Source of the DNA: an uncultured Granulosicoccaceae bacterium
Lineage (GTDB): Bacteria; Pseudomonadota; Gammaproteobacteria; Granulosicoccales; Granulosicoccaceae
Length of the DNA: 64,000 nt
NCBI GenBank assembly: GCA_937922675.1
Contig: CALAJN010000010.1
Span: 124,001-188,000, forward strand
Direction of reading: 5' to 3'
The notes beneath the pieces are model-generated. The model made no database searches. It was given only the letters and a program-made list of their open reading frames with translations, and had not been told where the DNA came from. The translations under genes were made by a program, and so were the position numbers. Below are positions 51,638 to 60,503 of the stretch, piece after piece; position 1 is the stretch's first letter, and each line of letters begins with the position of its first letter.

Positions 51638-52012
51638 ACCCTTGAAAATCTGCTCTTGAGACAGAGCTTCATGGCTCCTGCAAGAGTGTTTGGCTGGCAG
51701 GACGGGTGCTGGCGGGGTACCATGAGGGATTGATTGGAGTCGGGCGCCGCCGCGCGCCCTTCTGCTGCCAGCTCAACCGAGAGATCGACCAGCTGGAATC
51801 TGTTCTCTGGGGCCTGCGGGGCCGAGTAGGCCACAGGCAACGACTTGTTAGGGCCAGTTGCCTTGATCCTAACAAACTCATGCTCCGTAGGCACCATCTG
51901 GGCCGCTGCATGTCCAACACAAGCTTGTCTGCGTGGTGATCAATTCGATCGGCACGTGGAGCGCTTCGCCGCCGGCGGAGCAAAACGAATTTCGAGAAAG
52001 GGGAGTATCAAG
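51638..52012 (+). ncRNA. structured leader / intergenic region before RRM gene
   Basis: 375 bases with no gene that I trust. Pairings: GCCTG/CAGGC (51812-51816 with 51834-51838) enclosing GGCC-GAGTA-GGCC; AGGCAAC (51835-51841) with GTTGCCT (51857-51863); TTGTTAGG (51845-51852) with CCTAACAA (51868-51875); and GCTTCGCC-GCC-GGCGGAGC (51963-51981), whose end is 31 bases before the start codon. The second and third interleave as in an H-type pseudoknot, and the first competes with the second. This could be a regulated 5' leader or a separate small RNA. The transcription start is unknown. Confidence 0.4.
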
Positions 52013-52288
52013 TTGAAGAAAATGTTCGTAGGTGGTCTTCCGATGGAAGCAACCGAAGAAAGCGTCACCGAAATGTTCACCGAATACGGGAAGGTGCGCT
52101 CCATCAAGCTCGCCTCCGACGTATTCAGCGGTAAGTGCAAGGGTTTTGGGTTTGTCGAAATGGAAGGCCACGAGGCGCGCGCAGCGATTGCCGGACTCAA
52201 TGGCAAGATCGTTGGTGACAAGTCATTGAAGGTGCAATTCGAGGAGCCGCGCCGCGGTGGCAAAAAGCGAGGCGGTCGTCGCCGCTGA
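52013..52288 (+). CDS. small RRM-type RNA-binding protein
   Basis: 91 residues from TTG 52013, behind AAAGGGGAG; the ATG at 52022 would lose the conserved Lys-Lys and spoil the spacing. One RNA-recognition motif: RNP2 as MFVGGLP, RNP1 as KGFGFVEM, with the aromatic residues in place, and a C-terminal basic tail RRGGKKRGGRRR. Small bacterial RRM proteins (Rbp type) are often cold-induced and bind RNA with little sequence preference. A long structured leader precedes it and two hairpins follow it. Confidence 0.92.
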   Translation: MKKMFVGGLPMEATEESVTEMFTEYGKVRSIKLASDVFSGKCKGFGFVEMEGHEARAAIAGLNGKIVGDKSLKVQFEEPRRGGKKRGGRRR

Positions 52289-52295
52289 TAATATT

Positions 52296-52319
52296 CCGGC
52301 AGCCGTATCCGGCTGCTGG
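52296..52319 (+). terminator. hairpin just after RRM gene
   Basis: CCGGCAGCCG-TATC-CGGCTGCTGG is a 10-bp stem with one G-U pair and a 4-base loop, 8 bases after the stop. It has no T tract and may protect the 3' end of the mRNA. Confidence 0.5.
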
Positions 52320-52341
52320 CTCAACCGGTAAGTCAGTCTGA

Positions 52342-52376
52342 GGGCTCGTTCATGCACCCATGTACGAGCCCTTTTT
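52342..52376 (+). terminator. intrinsic terminator of RRM gene
   Basis: GGGCTCGTTCATG-CACC-CATGTACGAGCCC is a 13-position stem with one mismatch, followed by TTTTT. Strong rho-independent terminator. Confidence 0.85.
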
Positions 52377-52601
52377 GCGAGCTTTTTGGCGATTGGAACA
52401 CTGCCGAGGCGCATAGGCGCAAACCGCGGGAAATCGGGCACAATAGACTCGTGGACAAGACGCGTCTCCGAGGCACCCCAGACCTTTGACGAATCCCTGC
52501 CAATCGGCGAGATTCTGAACCGAACCCGACCGCATGCAGGATAAAAAACGGGATTCGGACTGCTCTATCGGCACAAAACGGGCCGAGAGCCGCAAACAAA
52601 C

Positions 52602-52677
<76 letters not shown>

Positions 52678-52765
52678 GTCGCCGCGAAGTATAGCCCGGA
52701 AATCTGACGATTAACGCCGCCACACGCTACCTTATCAGGGAGCGCAAGCCTTGCCGGAGACCCCG

Positions 52766-53623
52766 ATGATCGCGTCTGATCGTCACAAGCAGAGCTATGA
52801 CGATGAAGCGGGCGACGACCCGACTGATAACGTACCCGAGCCTGCACAAGCGCCCCAGACAGACAAGCAGACAGACAGCATGGGCGACCGAGACAGCGCC
52901 AGGCAAGGCGTAGCACCAGCCGAGGGCTCCGGCGCTCGATTGACCAGCCGCTCGATTCGCAGCTTCGTCATCCGCAACGGACGCATGACCGATGCGCAGA
53001 CCGACGCCATGACCCGATTGATGCCAACGCTGGGTATCGATTTCCACTCCAGCGATGGCGCCAAGCCTCTACAGCAATCGTTTGATCATCCCGAACGGCC
53101 CTTGTGGTTGGAAATTGGCTTTGGTAACGGCGATGCCCTGCTCGGCATGGCCGAGTCCAACCCGCAGGTCAATCTGGTCGGTGTCGAGGTTCATGCGCCT
53201 GGCGTCGGCCACGCCTTGCTCGGTGTCGAGTCGCGTGGCCTCGAAAATGTGCGATTGGTGAGGCATGACGCGCTGGACGTGCTCGAAAAGCTCTGCGCCA
53301 CAGCATCCTTGGCCCGAGTGATGCTGTTCTTCCCTGACCCTTGGCACAAGAAACGTCACCACAAACGTCGTATCGTGAGGCCAGACTTTCTGAATGCCGT
53401 GGCCCACGCACTGACACCGGGTGGCCTACTCCACTGCGCAACCGACGTGACAGACTACGCAACCTGGATGCACGAACACCTCGCCGCCGACAATCGGTTT
53501 GCCAACACCGCTGCAGGTTGCGAGGATGTTGTGCGCCCGGACTGGCGCCCTGCTACGCGTTTTGAACGCCGCGGCGAGCGATTGGGACACGCTGTGCACG
53601 ACCTGCTCTACCGTCGTTGCTGA
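52766..53623 (+). CDS. trmB: tRNA (guanine-46-N7)-methyltransferase TrmB
   Basis: 285 residues from ATG 52766 with GGAG 7 bases upstream. An unusually long, acidic, proline- and glutamine-rich N-terminal extension (~60 residues) precedes the conserved start RSFVIRNGRMTDAQ. The methyltransferase core has LWLEIGFGNGDALLGMA, VGVEVHAPGVGHAL, and the PDPWHKKRHHKRRIVRPDFLNAVA signature of TrmB. It forms m7G46 in tRNAs. Its stop overlaps the transporter start (TGATG). Confidence 0.96.
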   Translation: MIASDRHKQSYDDEAGDDPTDNVPEPAQAPQTDKQTDSMGDRDSARQGVAPAEGSGARLTSRSIRSFVIRNGRMTDAQTDAMTRLMPTLGIDFHSSDGAKPLQQSFDHPERPLWLEIGFGNGDALLGMAESNPQVNLVGVEVHAPGVGHALLGVESRGLENVRLVRHDALDVLEKLCATASLARVMLFFPDPWHKKRHHKRRIVRPDFLNAVAHALTPGGLLHCATDVTDYATWMHEHLAADNRFANTAAGCEDVVRPDWRPATRFERRGERLGHAVHDLLYRRC

Positions 53624-55476
53624 TGGAGGTCGTGACGCTATCGGTTGAGATGGTGTTGATGCTCTGCCTGTTGGCTTTGACCATCATCCTGTTTGCCTTT
53701 GAGCTGTTGCGCGTCGATGTAGCCGCTATCGTTGTCATGGTTTTGCTCGGACTCGGCACACTGATTCCCGGGATTACCCTGATCGATGCCGGCGAGGTAT
53801 TCGCCGGATTCTCATCCAATGCAGTCATCTCGGTCATGGCAGTCATGATCATTGGCGCAGGGCTCGACAAGACCGGATTGATGGGACAACTTGCACAGTT
53901 GATTCTCAACAAGGGTGGCAAGACCGAGAAACGGATCATTCCATTGGTCTCCGGCACGGTCGCCTTCATCTCAAGCTTCATGCAGAACATTGGTGCGGCG
54001 GCGCTGTTCTTGCCCGTGGTCTCGCGTATCTCTGCACGTACCGACATCCCGATGTCGCGGCTGCTCATGCCAATGGGATTTTGCGCCATTCTCGGAGGTA
54101 CCGGCACCATGATCGGCTCCAGCCCACTGATCCTGCTCAATGATCTTATCGTGTCGGCAAACGACAGCCTGCCGGCAGCCTCGCGCATGGACACCTTTGG
54201 ACTGTTCTCGGTCACGCCCATTGGCCTCGCACTGGTGGTGGCAGGCATTGCCTACTTTGTCATCGCGGGGCGCTTCGTATTGCCGCGTAGATCGGGTGAA
54301 GAAGGCACCAAAAGCTCACGCGCTGCCGACTACTTCGAATCGGTCTACGGCATCAAGGGCGAGCTGCTGGAGGCTCGCGTGACTGACGACAGCGCCTTGG
54401 TCGGCAAGACTGTGCGTCAGGTCGAGAACAGCGACAATGCCCCCAATGTCCTCGCCCTGTATTCTGGCGATGTCGTGAAGGTACCGCCCGATCGTGAGGA
54501 AATGATCTGGGTAAACACACGACTTGGCTTGATGGGCGACCGCAAGCAGGTAGAAGCCTGGTGCCTTGAAAATGACTGGGAAGTCAAAGGCGAGCCCGAC
54601 CGCTTTGCCGATGTACTCAATGCGCAACACGGAGGCGTTGCCGAGATCGTCATACCGCCAGGTTCTAGCCTGATTGGCAAAGAGATCCAGGACATCAAGC
54701 CCAGACGTAACCTCGGCACCAACATCCTGCAGATCTACCGTACAGAGCAAATCATCAGGCACAACTTTGGCGCAGAAACCCTGCGCGCAGGGGACACACT
54801 TGTGGTGTATGCCAGCTGGAAGGATCTCTCAAAGCTACAGCGAACACGTGGCCAGGATCTCGTGCTCGCCACCGACGTGAAGTACGAGGCGCTGAGAACC
54901 AACAAGATTCGTCCTGCTGTCGCGTGCTTTGCGACAGCCCTGTTGCTGTTTTTTATCACCGATAGCCTTGCCATATCACTGTTGACGGGCGCTGTCGGGA
55001 TGATCCTGTCCGGCGTGCTGACTATTGATGAGGCCTACGATGCGGTGAGCTGGCAAACGGTATTTCTACTCGCATCGCTGATACCACTCGGCATGGCTGT
55101 AGACCGAACCGGCACCGCTGCCTGGATCGCCCAGGAGATTCTGGAAATCATTGGTGATGTGCCTGTGTGGGTTTTACAAGTGGTGATCGCGGGGCTTGCC
55201 ACCTTTTTCACCTTGGTGATGTCCAACATCGGAGCCACTGTACTGCTGGTGCCACTAGCTGTAAATATCGCGGTTGATGTCGGAGCCGACCCTGCGGTCT
55301 TTGCCTTGACCGTGGCTATCAGCACCTCCAACTCGTTTTTGATACCAACCCACCAGGTCAATGCACTCTTGATGGGACCAGGGGGTTATCAGGTAGCTGA
55401 CTTCATGCGCGCCGGTGGCATCATGACCATGATTTTTCTCGCAGTGAGTCTGGTCATGTTGAATCTGGTGTTTTGA
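53623..55476 (+). CDS. SLC13/DASS-type transporter with two TrkA-C (RCK_C) domains
   Basis: 617 residues. Membrane helices form two halves around a ~200-residue cytosolic insert. The first half has the DASS 'Gly-Gly-x-Thr' loop (GFCAILGGTGTMIGSSPLILLN); the second ends with ISTSNSFLIPTHQVNALLMGPGGYQ, which matches sodium/anion family members. The insert contains two RCK_C-like modules (starting near LEARVTDDSALVGKT and EIVIPPGSSLIGKEIQD), as in bacterial SLC13-like proteins of unknown substrate. It is probably an inner-membrane sodium-coupled carboxylate, sulfate or similar anion transporter. It is co-translated with trmB. Confidence 0.9.
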   Translation: MEVVTLSVEMVLMLCLLALTIILFAFELLRVDVAAIVVMVLLGLGTLIPGITLIDAGEVFAGFSSNAVISVMAVMIIGAGLDKTGLMGQLAQLILNKGGKTEKRIIPLVSGTVAFISSFMQNIGAAALFLPVVSRISARTDIPMSRLLMPMGFCAILGGTGTMIGSSPLILLNDLIVSANDSLPAASRMDTFGLFSVTPIGLALVVAGIAYFVIAGRFVLPRRSGEEGTKSSRAADYFESVYGIKGELLEARVTDDSALVGKTVRQVENSDNAPNVLALYSGDVVKVPPDREEMIWVNTRLGLMGDRKQVEAWCLENDWEVKGEPDRFADVLNAQHGGVAEIVIPPGSSLIGKEIQDIKPRRNLGTNILQIYRTEQIIRHNFGAETLRAGDTLVVYASWKDLSKLQRTRGQDLVLATDVKYEALRTNKIRPAVACFATALLLFFITDSLAISLLTGAVGMILSGVLTIDEAYDAVSWQTVFLLASLIPLGMAVDRTGTAAWIAQEILEIIGDVPVWVLQVVIAGLATFFTLVMSNIGATVLLVPLAVNIAVDVGADPAVFALTVAISTSNSFLIPTHQVNALLMGPGGYQVADFMRAGGIMTMIFLAVSLVMLNLVF

Positions 55477-55477
55477 A

Positions 55478-56572
55478 CTACTGGCGCAACGCCAGTGGAT
55501 CATCCCTATTCACACCGTCCATAAAGGGTTTCAAGCGATCCCTGTGGGTCAGCTGGTACACCAGGCCGAGCCAGTTGCCCACCAGCGCCTCCCCACTATC
55601 GTGCCAGGTATTCTGCAAGCGCGGAATCAACAAATGTTCAGGAAAGGTGCGAGGTTTGTTGGCAATGGCAGGGTCTCGATCAAGACCATGGGCAAGTTCT
55701 CGCTCCATGTGTTCCTGGTATTCATCCAGCAATGCAATAGACCAATCATCGAAGTAGTTCTCGGGAGCCGGCGGGTAGCGTTCGCTCAGCTGATTCAGGT
55801 ATCGACCTACTTCACGTTTGTATTCCTTCAGCAGGCTGATTGAATCGTACTCGGGGTGTCCCTGTAAAAAGACGGTGCGAAAACCGTCAGGACTAACCGC
55901 CACTTGTACCCCCGCTACCTCACTCTCTACCAGAACATGCAATCCAGCAGACTCCATCTGTGAGCGTGACACTTCATTGAAACGTGAATGCGGCACGGCA
56001 GGATGGGTATTGACGCCAGCGACCAGAGGATGCTCACGTGCGGTTACTTCATGATCAAACACACCCCATCGCTTGTCTGGCAGTCGCTGACGCTGCAGGC
56101 CATGTCGCGCCAGCAGAACAGCATGCGTTGCAAGGCACGAACAGAGTGTTGATGTCACGTTGTCATCTGCCCACGCCATGACCTCTGCTAGCGGCTCCCA
56201 AAAAACCTCCTGAGAGAGATCCGGCTGTGTGACGTTGGCACCGCTGATGATCAAGGCATCAAGACCCTGTCTACGTACCAGATCAAACGAGGTGTAATAG
56301 CGCGCCACATGTTCACGTGCAGCAGCTCCACGTGGCAAGGCATCCAGCGTGAACGGATGGACATAAAATTGCGATATCGGATTGCTTGACCCAAGCAAAC
56401 GAAAAAACTGTCGCTCGGTAGCCTCCAATGCCGCGTCCGGCATCATGTTGAGAAGCCCCACATGCAAGGGCCGCACGTCCTGCTTGATCGCTCGCTCTGG
56501 CGTCAGCAGACGCTGCCCTTCTCGGCTCAGACGCTCAAAGGTCGGCAGTCTGTTGTGTGCTACAAGCGGCAT
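55478..56572 (-). CDS. metA: MetA-family homoserine O-acyltransferase, divergent subgroup
   Basis: 364 residues, ~55 longer than E. coli MetA. The catalytic cysteine aligns with the second Cys of STLCSCLATHA and the histidine/glutamate with GHPEYDS. At the substrate-selectivity position where MetA has Gly (succinyl-CoA) or Glu (acetyl-CoA), this protein has Thr (SGANVTQPD). The two lysines after the 'N-L-M-P' of E. coli are Asp-Ala here (NMMPDAALEATE). It should still acylate homoserine for methionine synthesis, but succinyl versus acetyl cannot be assigned. It is followed upstream by an unrecognised P-loop ATPase 6 bases away. Confidence 0.88.
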   Translation of the reverse strand: MPLVAHNRLPTFERLSREGQRLLTPERAIKQDVRPLHVGLLNMMPDAALEATERQFFRLLGSSNPISQFYVHPFTLDALPRGAAAREHVARYYTSFDLVRRQGLDALIISGANVTQPDLSQEVFWEPLAEVMAWADDNVTSTLCSCLATHAVLLARHGLQRQRLPDKRWGVFDHEVTAREHPLVAGVNTHPAVPHSRFNEVSRSQMESAGLHVLVESEVAGVQVAVSPDGFRTVFLQGHPEYDSISLLKEYKREVGRYLNQLSERYPPAPENYFDDWSIALLDEYQEHMERELAHGLDRDPAIANKPRTFPEHLLIPRLQNTWHDSGEALVGNWLGLVYQLTHRDRLKPFMDGVNRDDPLALRQ

Positions 56573-56578
56573 GGCTTT

Positions 56579-57475
56579 CTACTTTCTAGCGGGAGCTGCA
56601 TCTATGGCCTCCGCGACCAGCTCAACAAACTCCTCAGGCGAACTCACCGCTAAAGCCCTACGCGCAGGCACCGTGTAGCCGTAGGTGTCTGCAATGCGCT
56701 TGTAGCGTGGCAGGCGCGCCTTGAATAGATGCGGAAACACCCAAGCGACAAAGTCATTGGGATCCACCTGAGCCACATATTCGACTGACTTCTCTGTCAT
56801 ATAGCTCGAAAGAGCCTCATCGAGAAAGTCCTCGCGATAGTACAAGGGCTTGGGAGATTCGACAGCGCGCTTGATCAGCATCTGCTCATCCTCCGGGCTC
56901 GCCTCGATGTAGATGATCACGGTATCGCGCGCTACCGCTTGAAACACTGACTCGTCGTCCATCTCGCAAAAACTGCCGGAGGCATCGTTCAGAAAATGAG
57001 GATAACCGTAGATACCCACCGCCTTGTTGATGAAATCAGACACATCCAGTGTGGCCCTGATTTCTGCATCCAGGTGCAAGGCTTGACGACGCTTGAACTC
57101 CGACAGCGCCAGGCCATCATTTTCAGGGTCGCCCAGCATGCCGAGAAAGGTGGACAAGGGTTTTAAATTGTCGAAGGTGATGTTGTTGCTGATGTAAATG
57201 GAGTCAGTAAGCAAAAGCTTTCGCAGAAACGGCACCCTCATTGCCTCGCGCTTTATATTGTCGAGGATCGGCTCGTTCAGGTATCGCGTCCCAATGCGGT
57301 AATCCACCGAATAGTGAAACCACTCCTGATCGCCCAGTGCGTTGGAGAGACGCGTCTTGCCAACACCCGACATACCGAGCAAGGTGACACGCTTTGATGC
57401 AGCTTGTCGAAAGGCATCACCGGTCAAGCGCCCCACCTGGTGTTCCACCAGCTCGCCCGTAGACTCACTAGACAT
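56579..57475 (-). CDS. P-loop ATPase/kinase of unknown function
   Basis: 298 residues. An N-terminal Walker A (VTLLGMSGVGKTRLS) is followed by YSVDYRIGTRYL, which may hold the nucleotide-kinase-like substrate loop, and VFQAVARDTVIIYIEAS, which may hold the Walker B strand. The C-terminal part is helical. I do not recognise a named family; the shape resembles a small-molecule kinase or shikimate-kinase-like protein with inserts. It overlaps the zinc peptidase gene by 8 bases at its start and is followed by metA 6 bases later, so all three are probably one leftward operon. Confidence 0.75.
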   Translation of the reverse strand: MSSESTGELVEHQVGRLTGDAFRQAASKRVTLLGMSGVGKTRLSNALGDQEWFHYSVDYRIGTRYLNEPILDNIKREAMRVPFLRKLLLTDSIYISNNITFDNLKPLSTFLGMLGDPENDGLALSEFKRRQALHLDAEIRATLDVSDFINKAVGIYGYPHFLNDASGSFCEMDDESVFQAVARDTVIIYIEASPEDEQMLIKRAVESPKPLYYREDFLDEALSSYMTEKSVEYVAQVDPNDFVAWVFPHLFKARLPRYKRIADTYGYTVPARRALAVSSPEEFVELVAEAIDAAPARK

Positions 57476-58349
57476 TACTCAGCGTATCGCACCGCGTTGG
57501 ATCTCCGGACTCCAGCCCGATGTACAACCAGCGTTGACGCTGCTCGGCAGTCCCGTGTGTGAATCGCTCTGGACGCACTGGTGCACCAGCGCGCGCCATC
57601 ATCACATCGTCGCCAATACTGGCAGCCGCTTTCATGCCTTCTTCAAGGTCACCCGGCTCAAGCAGCTGCCTATCCTTATGCGCATGGTGAGCCCAGACTC
57701 CGGCATAGCAGTCGGCCTGCAGTTCGGTCTTCACAGACAGCGCGTTGGCCTGCGCCTTGGGCAATTGACGCTGCATGCGTTGCACCTCCATGGACACACC
57801 CAACAGGTTCTGGATGTGATGACCGACCTCGTGTGCCACGACATAGGCCTGGGCAAAGTCGCCACCTGCGCCCATCTGCTTCAACTGCCGAAAGAACCCA
57901 AGATCCATGTAAACCTGATTGTCGCCCGGGCAATAGAACGGTCCCGCAGCCGAAGAGGTAAAACCGCAGGCACTCCGCACACCGTCATTGAAGACGACGA
58001 GCTTGGGGCGTTGGTAGCGCTGCCCTGCCTGCTGAAACAGCTTGGTCCAGACGTCTTCGGTGTCAGCGAGGACCACACTGACAAGCCGCTCGGCCTCGAC
58101 ATCAGCGGCTGATCGACCGGTTGATGACGACTGCGTCAACTGGCCCCCTGACCTACTGGACTGCGGCGCACCGCCGGCGCTCATCAGGCTGCTCAGATCC
58201 ACCCCAAGAAAAAGACCAACCAGCACCACGACGATGCCACCAATCCCGCCGACCTTCATGCCGCGGCCACTACTGACGCGCCGGCCACTTGAGCGGGCGC
58301 CCCTGCGGTCCTCAATATTCTGGCTTCTGCGACCTCGTTCCAGACGCAT
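57468..58349 (-). CDS. neutral zinc metallopeptidase (YpfJ family)
   Basis: 293 residues. N-terminal basic segment MRLERGRRSQNIEDRRG and one membrane helix (VGGIGGIVVVLVGLFLGVDLS) match the family. The catalytic HEVGHHIQ zinc motif is near residue 170, and conserved TELQADCYAGVWAHHA lies after it. The peptidase domain faces the periplasm. Substrates are not known. It is the first gene of a likely operon with the P-loop ATPase and metA. It is divergent from the TatD gene, 71 bases apart. Confidence 0.92.
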   Translation of the reverse strand: MRLERGRRSQNIEDRRGARSSGRRVSSGRGMKVGGIGGIVVVLVGLFLGVDLSSLMSAGGAPQSSRSGGQLTQSSSTGRSAADVEAERLVSVVLADTEDVWTKLFQQAGQRYQRPKLVVFNDGVRSACGFTSSAAGPFYCPGDNQVYMDLGFFRQLKQMGAGGDFAQAYVVAHEVGHHIQNLLGVSMEVQRMQRQLPKAQANALSVKTELQADCYAGVWAHHAHKDRQLLEPGDLEEGMKAAASIGDDVMMARAGAPVRPERFTHGTAEQRQRWLYIGLESGDPTRCDTLSNV

Positions 58350-58420
58350 GACGTATTCCTCTTGCTGAATATGCAGGCGTCAATCCGGACACCTGCCTCG
58401 ATAGTGGTAGATTCTCGCAT

Positions 58421-59209
58421 GTGTACCGCCTTATAGACAGCCACGTTCACAGCGACGACGAACGCTTGCAAGCGGACCGCCCAGATGTTATCCAGCGCGC
58501 CCGAGCTGCGGACGTCATCGCCCAGGTGGTGCCGGCAACCTGTCAACGGCTATGGCCCCAAACGCGGCAGACCTGCGCCGAATACCCCGATCTGCACGCC
58601 TGCTACGGCCTGCACCCCTGCTTCATGTCCGAGCATGAGGACGCCCACATCACAGAGCTGGCCCAATGGCTGGGGCGCGAGCGCCCTGTCGCGGTGGGCG
58701 AATGTGGCCTGGACTATTTCATCCAGAAACCCGATCGGCTGCGGCAACAGGGACTCTTTGCTGCACAGCTGGCTCTGGCACGCGAGTTTGATCTGCCAAT
58801 CGTCATTCATGCTCGCAAGGCGGTGGAGGATGTGATCAAGCACATACGTTCTGCTGGCCACTATCAGGGACTTGTACACAGCTTCAATGGATCCGCTGAA
58901 CAAGCGCACCGACTGATAGATCTTGGTTACCGCTTGAGTTTCGGGGGCGCGATCACTTACACCCGTGCGACACGCCTGCGAGCACTCGTCGCAGAGCTAC
59001 CGCTTGATGCGATCCTTCTTGAAACCGACGCGCCAGACCAACCGGATTCAGGACATGAAGGCCAGCGCAACGAGCCCGCATGGCTTGTCGATGTATGGGG
59101 TGCTGTTGCCCGGCTACGCGATGAATCTGCCCAGACCATTGCCGAGCGCACAACACGGAATGCGATTGAGCTTTTTCGACTACCGGTTGAGGTGACAACG
59201 AGGACCTAG
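58421..59209 (+). CDS. TatD-family metal-dependent hydrolase/DNase
   Basis: 262 residues from GTG 58421. The metal-binding DSHVH at the N-terminus, GLHPCF, the catalytic EVGEC-like VAVGECGLDYF, VIHARKA, the VHSFNGSAEQA strand and the final ETDAPDQP are all found. The TatD-type HxH is kept, but the family's following 'L-D' is replaced by SDDER. Members are 3'-5' DNases or phosphoesterases with two metals. Cytoplasmic. It is convergent with the GAF kinase gene. Confidence 0.92.
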   Translation: MYRLIDSHVHSDDERLQADRPDVIQRARAADVIAQVVPATCQRLWPQTRQTCAEYPDLHACYGLHPCFMSEHEDAHITELAQWLGRERPVAVGECGLDYFIQKPDRLRQQGLFAAQLALAREFDLPIVIHARKAVEDVIKHIRSAGHYQGLVHSFNGSAEQAHRLIDLGYRLSFGGAITYTRATRLRALVAELPLDAILLETDAPDQPDSGHEGQRNEPAWLVDVWGAVARLRDESAQTIAERTTRNAIELFRLPVEVTTRT

Positions 59210-59222
59210 CCGTGCGCTTGCG

Positions 59223-60425
59223 CTACGCCTTTGCTATGTCAAAAATCATCGTTGTTCCTTCCGCAGACGTACTATCGACTCGAATGTCTCCACCCATCCT
59301 GTTTACCAGCTTGCGTACCGTGCACAGTCCAATGCCAGTGCCTTTGCTTACCCTGGAGTGTGTGTCGTCATACTTGACGAACAGGTCAAAAATGGTATCA
59401 AGCTTTTCTTCAGGGATACCATGCCCATTGTCCTTGACGGTTAGTACGTAAGCCCCTTCGTCATCTTCTATGTCGACAGTGACCACTGCAGTCTCACTAT
59501 CGTTGTATTTGATACTGTTGGTTATCAGGTTCAGCAGTATTTGAAGGATAGCTGACCGATTTATGAACATTTCCTCGACCGTACTGGAGAACGTGATGCT
59601 GACACTTTCTTCATGCCCAATCAGGCTTTTGAGGGTCTTCACCAACTCATTGACGCCAAGGGTTTCACCATCACGTTGGACAAGCGAATCTGATGTGTAG
59701 TAACCCAAAATACCGTCTATGTACGTGAGTGTAGTGTCGATGCCCTCCTGTATCTTGCCAACGCAACTGGATCCCTCATCGCCAAGTTGTCGCGTGTAGT
59801 TCTCGGACAGATCACGGCTCAGATAGGTAACGCCGATCAAGGGCGTTTTGATGTCATGTGCAACGATGGCAGAAAACTCATACAACTCACGATTTCTCTG
59901 CTCGAGCAACTCCTGAGCCTCAGTCAACTTCAGGTTATGGTGTCGAAGTTCAAGCAAGCACTCGACTTGCCGAGCAAGTGCCTTGAGCGACAGGATACTG
60001 CTCTGCGGGAATTCTCTGGGCTTCATGTCAAACACGCACAAGGTGCCGAGCCTGAAGTTGCCGGAGGCAACTAGTGGAACACCAGCGTAGGCGCGTACAC
60101 CAAGCTCTGTTACCAGGGGATTATCAAAGAAGCGCTGGTCTTCCAGGGCATTGTCGATGACGAAAACATCTTCCTTTGCATTGATTGCATGACCGCAAAA
60201 CGAGATGTCCCTTGGGGACTCTGAGATATCCACCCCGTGATGTGATTTCAGAAAATTTCGATCACTATCGAGCATGGTGATCAACGACACTGGAGCATCC
60301 AGAATACCCGCTGCGAGCCGAGTCAGGCCATCGTAATCAGGCTCCGGGAGTGTATCGAGCAATCTGTACTTTTCGACAGCCTTCTGCCGCTCTTTCTCGT
60401 TATCAGGAATTGCTGGTGGAATCAT
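59223..60425 (-). CDS. GAF-domain sensor histidine kinase, paralogue of the one at 3.3 kb
   Basis: 400 residues from ATG 60425 (MIPPAIPDNEKERQ), which aligns with the start of the 3.3-kb kinase; the frame is open to 60482. A GAF domain (~25-165) has LITMLDSDRNFLKSHHGVDISESPRDISFCGHAI and LGTLCVFDMKP. HisKA has H-box IVAHDIKTPLIG and HATPase_c has LLNLITNSIKYND, DNGHGIPEEK and GTGIGLCTVRKLV. It is soluble and has no linked response regulator, unlike its paralogue. It is transcribed alone, leftward. Confidence 0.93.
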   Translation of the reverse strand: MIPPAIPDNEKERQKAVEKYRLLDTLPEPDYDGLTRLAAGILDAPVSLITMLDSDRNFLKSHHGVDISESPRDISFCGHAINAKEDVFVIDNALEDQRFFDNPLVTELGVRAYAGVPLVASGNFRLGTLCVFDMKPREFPQSSILSLKALARQVECLLELRHHNLKLTEAQELLEQRNRELYEFSAIVAHDIKTPLIGVTYLSRDLSENYTRQLGDEGSSCVGKIQEGIDTTLTYIDGILGYYTSDSLVQRDGETLGVNELVKTLKSLIGHEESVSITFSSTVEEMFINRSAILQILLNLITNSIKYNDSETAVVTVDIEDDEGAYVLTVKDNGHGIPEEKLDTIFDLFVKYDDTHSRVSKGTGIGLCTVRKLVNRMGGDIRVDSTSAEGTTMIFDIAKA

Positions 60426-60503
60426 GTATCTGGGCTTCTGTGCTGCACCGTTGTGTACTCCATATCCGAGCCGGGACGCCAACGTGGTTATATCTGCAGA
60501 CCT

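Noticed and set aside
51706..51939. Rightward 77-codon frame in the RRM leader
   Set aside because: Composition is unlike the neighbouring genes and it runs through the paired RNA elements. A leader peptide cannot be excluded but nothing supports it.
52333..52599. Leftward frames of 72-88 codons between the RRM terminator and tRNA-Thr
   Set aside because: They cross the terminator hairpin and have no family match.
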